Source: JBOGWY01 sp050694015
GTDB taxonomy: Bacteria > Actinomycetota > CADDZG01 > WHSQ01
Direction: 5' to 3'
Assembly (NCBI GenBank): GCA_050694015.1
Contig: JBOGWY010000039.1
Coordinates: 1 to 5,763, forward strand
Length of the DNA: 5,763 bases
Under the pieces are notes generated by a model. That model was given only the letters and a program-made list of their open reading frames with translations, did no database searches and was not told the DNA's origin. The position numbers and the translations under genes are program-made. This document shows positions 4,962-5,763 of the stretch, piece after piece (the stretch's first letter is position 1; each line of letters begins with the position of its first letter).

Positions 4962-5763
4962 CAGGCCACTGCTTGCGTCGCAGACGCGCGCGCTCGCAGT
5001 TGCAGCAAGCGGTTCACTGCGGTCAGGTAGGCGCGGGCCGACGCTTCCACGACATCCGTCGATACGCCGCGTCCGGTGGCGCGGCGCGTCCGACCCTCTG
5101 GTACCGGCTCGGCGAGCACGATCGTGACGTCCCCGAGGGCGTCGATGCCGCCGGTGACGCTCGACACGTTGAACGACTCGAGCGTCGCCTCGATGCCGGT
5201 GGCGCGCTGGATCGCGCCGCACGCGGCATCGATCATGCCGTCGCCGATCGCGGATTCGTCGATCAGCTCCTCGCCGCGACGAAGTCGAACCGTGGCCGTG
5301 GGAGAGAGATGAGACCCGCCGGCGGCCTGGATCGAGACGAGCTCGTATTCGGCCGCATCGGCCGCGATCTCGTCGACCACGATCGCTTCCAGATCGACAT
5401 CGGTGATGCGCATCTTGCGCTCGGCGAGTTCCTTGAACCGGGCGAAGGCTTTGGCGAGATCGTCCCGGTCGAGGAAGAACCCCATGTCCTCCAGGGCCTT
5501 GGAGAAGGCGTGGCGACCAGAATGCTTGCCCAGGACGATCTTCGAACCTTCGAGACCGATCTCGAGCGGATCCATGATCTCGTAGGTCGCGCGGTTGGCG
5601 AGTACGCCGTGCTGGTGGATCCCGCTCTCGTGCGCGAACGCGCTCGATCCCACGACCGCCTTGTTCGGCTGGACCGAGTACCCGGTGAGCGCCGAGACGA
5701 GCCGCGACGTCCGCACGACCTCCTTCAGGTTGAGTCCGTGGCGGATGCCGAGCGCCTCCCGGC
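4961..5763 (-). CDS. leuA: 2-isopropylmalate synthase LeuA, C-terminal 266 residues
   Basis: LeuA condenses 2-ketoisovalerate with acetyl-CoA, the committed step of leucine synthesis. The N-terminal part is outside the right edge; 266 residues plus the stop are visible. Seen in order are R-T-S-R-L-V-S-A-L-T-G (end of the barrel), Q-P-N-K-A-V-V-G, the catalytic-region helix F-A-H-E-S-G-I-H-Q-H-G-V-L, and L-G-K-H-S-G-R-H-A-F. About 50 mostly helical residues then lead to a complete C-terminal LeuA_dimer regulatory domain (roughly the last 130 residues) with V-T-G-G-I-D-A-L-G-D-V-T-I and D-V-V-E-A-S-A-R-A-Y-L-T-A-V-N-R-L-L. The organisation fits the short bacterial LeuA type (about 500-520 aa) more than the long mycobacterial type, though without the N-terminus this is provisional. 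Since the regulatory domain is intact, normal leucine feedback is expected. The operon promoter, and any leader or attenuator, would lie upstream, beyond the window. Confidence 0.95.
   Translation of the reverse strand, partial: REALGIRHGLNLKEVVRTSRLVSALTGYSVQPNKAVVGSSAFAHESGIHQHGVLANRATYEIMDPLEIGLEGSKIVLGKHSGRHAFSKALEDMGFFLDRDDLAKAFARFKELAERKMRITDVDLEAIVVDEIAADAAEYELVSIQAAGGSHLSPTATVRLRRGEELIDESAIGDGMIDAACGAIQRATGIEATLESFNVSSVTGGIDALGDVTIVLAEPVPEGRTRRATGRGVSTDVVEASARAYLTAVNRLLQLRARASATQAVA

Noticed and set aside
4080..5030. Plus-strand open frame opposite leuC
   Set aside because: It is antisense to the conserved iron-sulfur enzyme and its translation has no coherent domain.
4962..5222. N-terminal extension of LeuC
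   Set aside because: The frame is open up to 5222, but it lies over the leuA regulatory domain. The family N-terminus begins at the MGQT start at 4961, which is coupled to the leuA stop.

Overview
The window is a high-G+C bacterial segment in which every supported gene lies on the minus strand. It most resembles an actinobacterium outside the mycobacterial/streptomycete mainstream. The leuB product carries a motif (V-x-x-G-V-L-E-R-G-x-L-L-R-L-R) that I recall from mycobacterial LeuB. The leuC/leuD products are of the short archaeal/clostridial type, and leuA appears to be the short bacterial type. The taxonomic call is an inference.

Right part (1873..5763), read right to left: leuA (5' end beyond the window), leuC, leuD, leuB and a small fifth gene. 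Each gene overlaps the next by 1, 8, 4 and 4 nt, so this is almost certainly one translationally coupled leucine operon. LeuA makes 2-isopropylmalate, LeuCD isomerise it to 3-isopropylmalate, and LeuB oxidises it to the precursor of 2-ketoisocaproate. The fifth gene is the unusual one. It encodes a 141-residue free-standing allosteric (LeuA_dimer) domain that looks like the C-terminal third of a citramalate synthase (CimA), with no catalytic barrel. LeuA in the same operon keeps its own regulatory domain, so this is an extra copy and not a split LeuA. The adjoining LeuB is unusually short (291 aa), lacking the usual last ~40 residues and ~13-17 residues of a central segment.

Middle (1688..1872): a 185-nt gap with two small hairpins near the end of the leu operon and no convincing promoter or U-tract terminator.

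Left part (1..1687): a secreted Asp-box beta-propeller protein (annotated in relatives as sialidase-like, but without a visible sialidase catalytic signature). It is followed after 31 nt by the beginning of a second gene with a perfect ribosome-binding site and a signal peptide, cut by the left edge. These two look like a separate export-related transcription unit unconnected to leucine synthesis.
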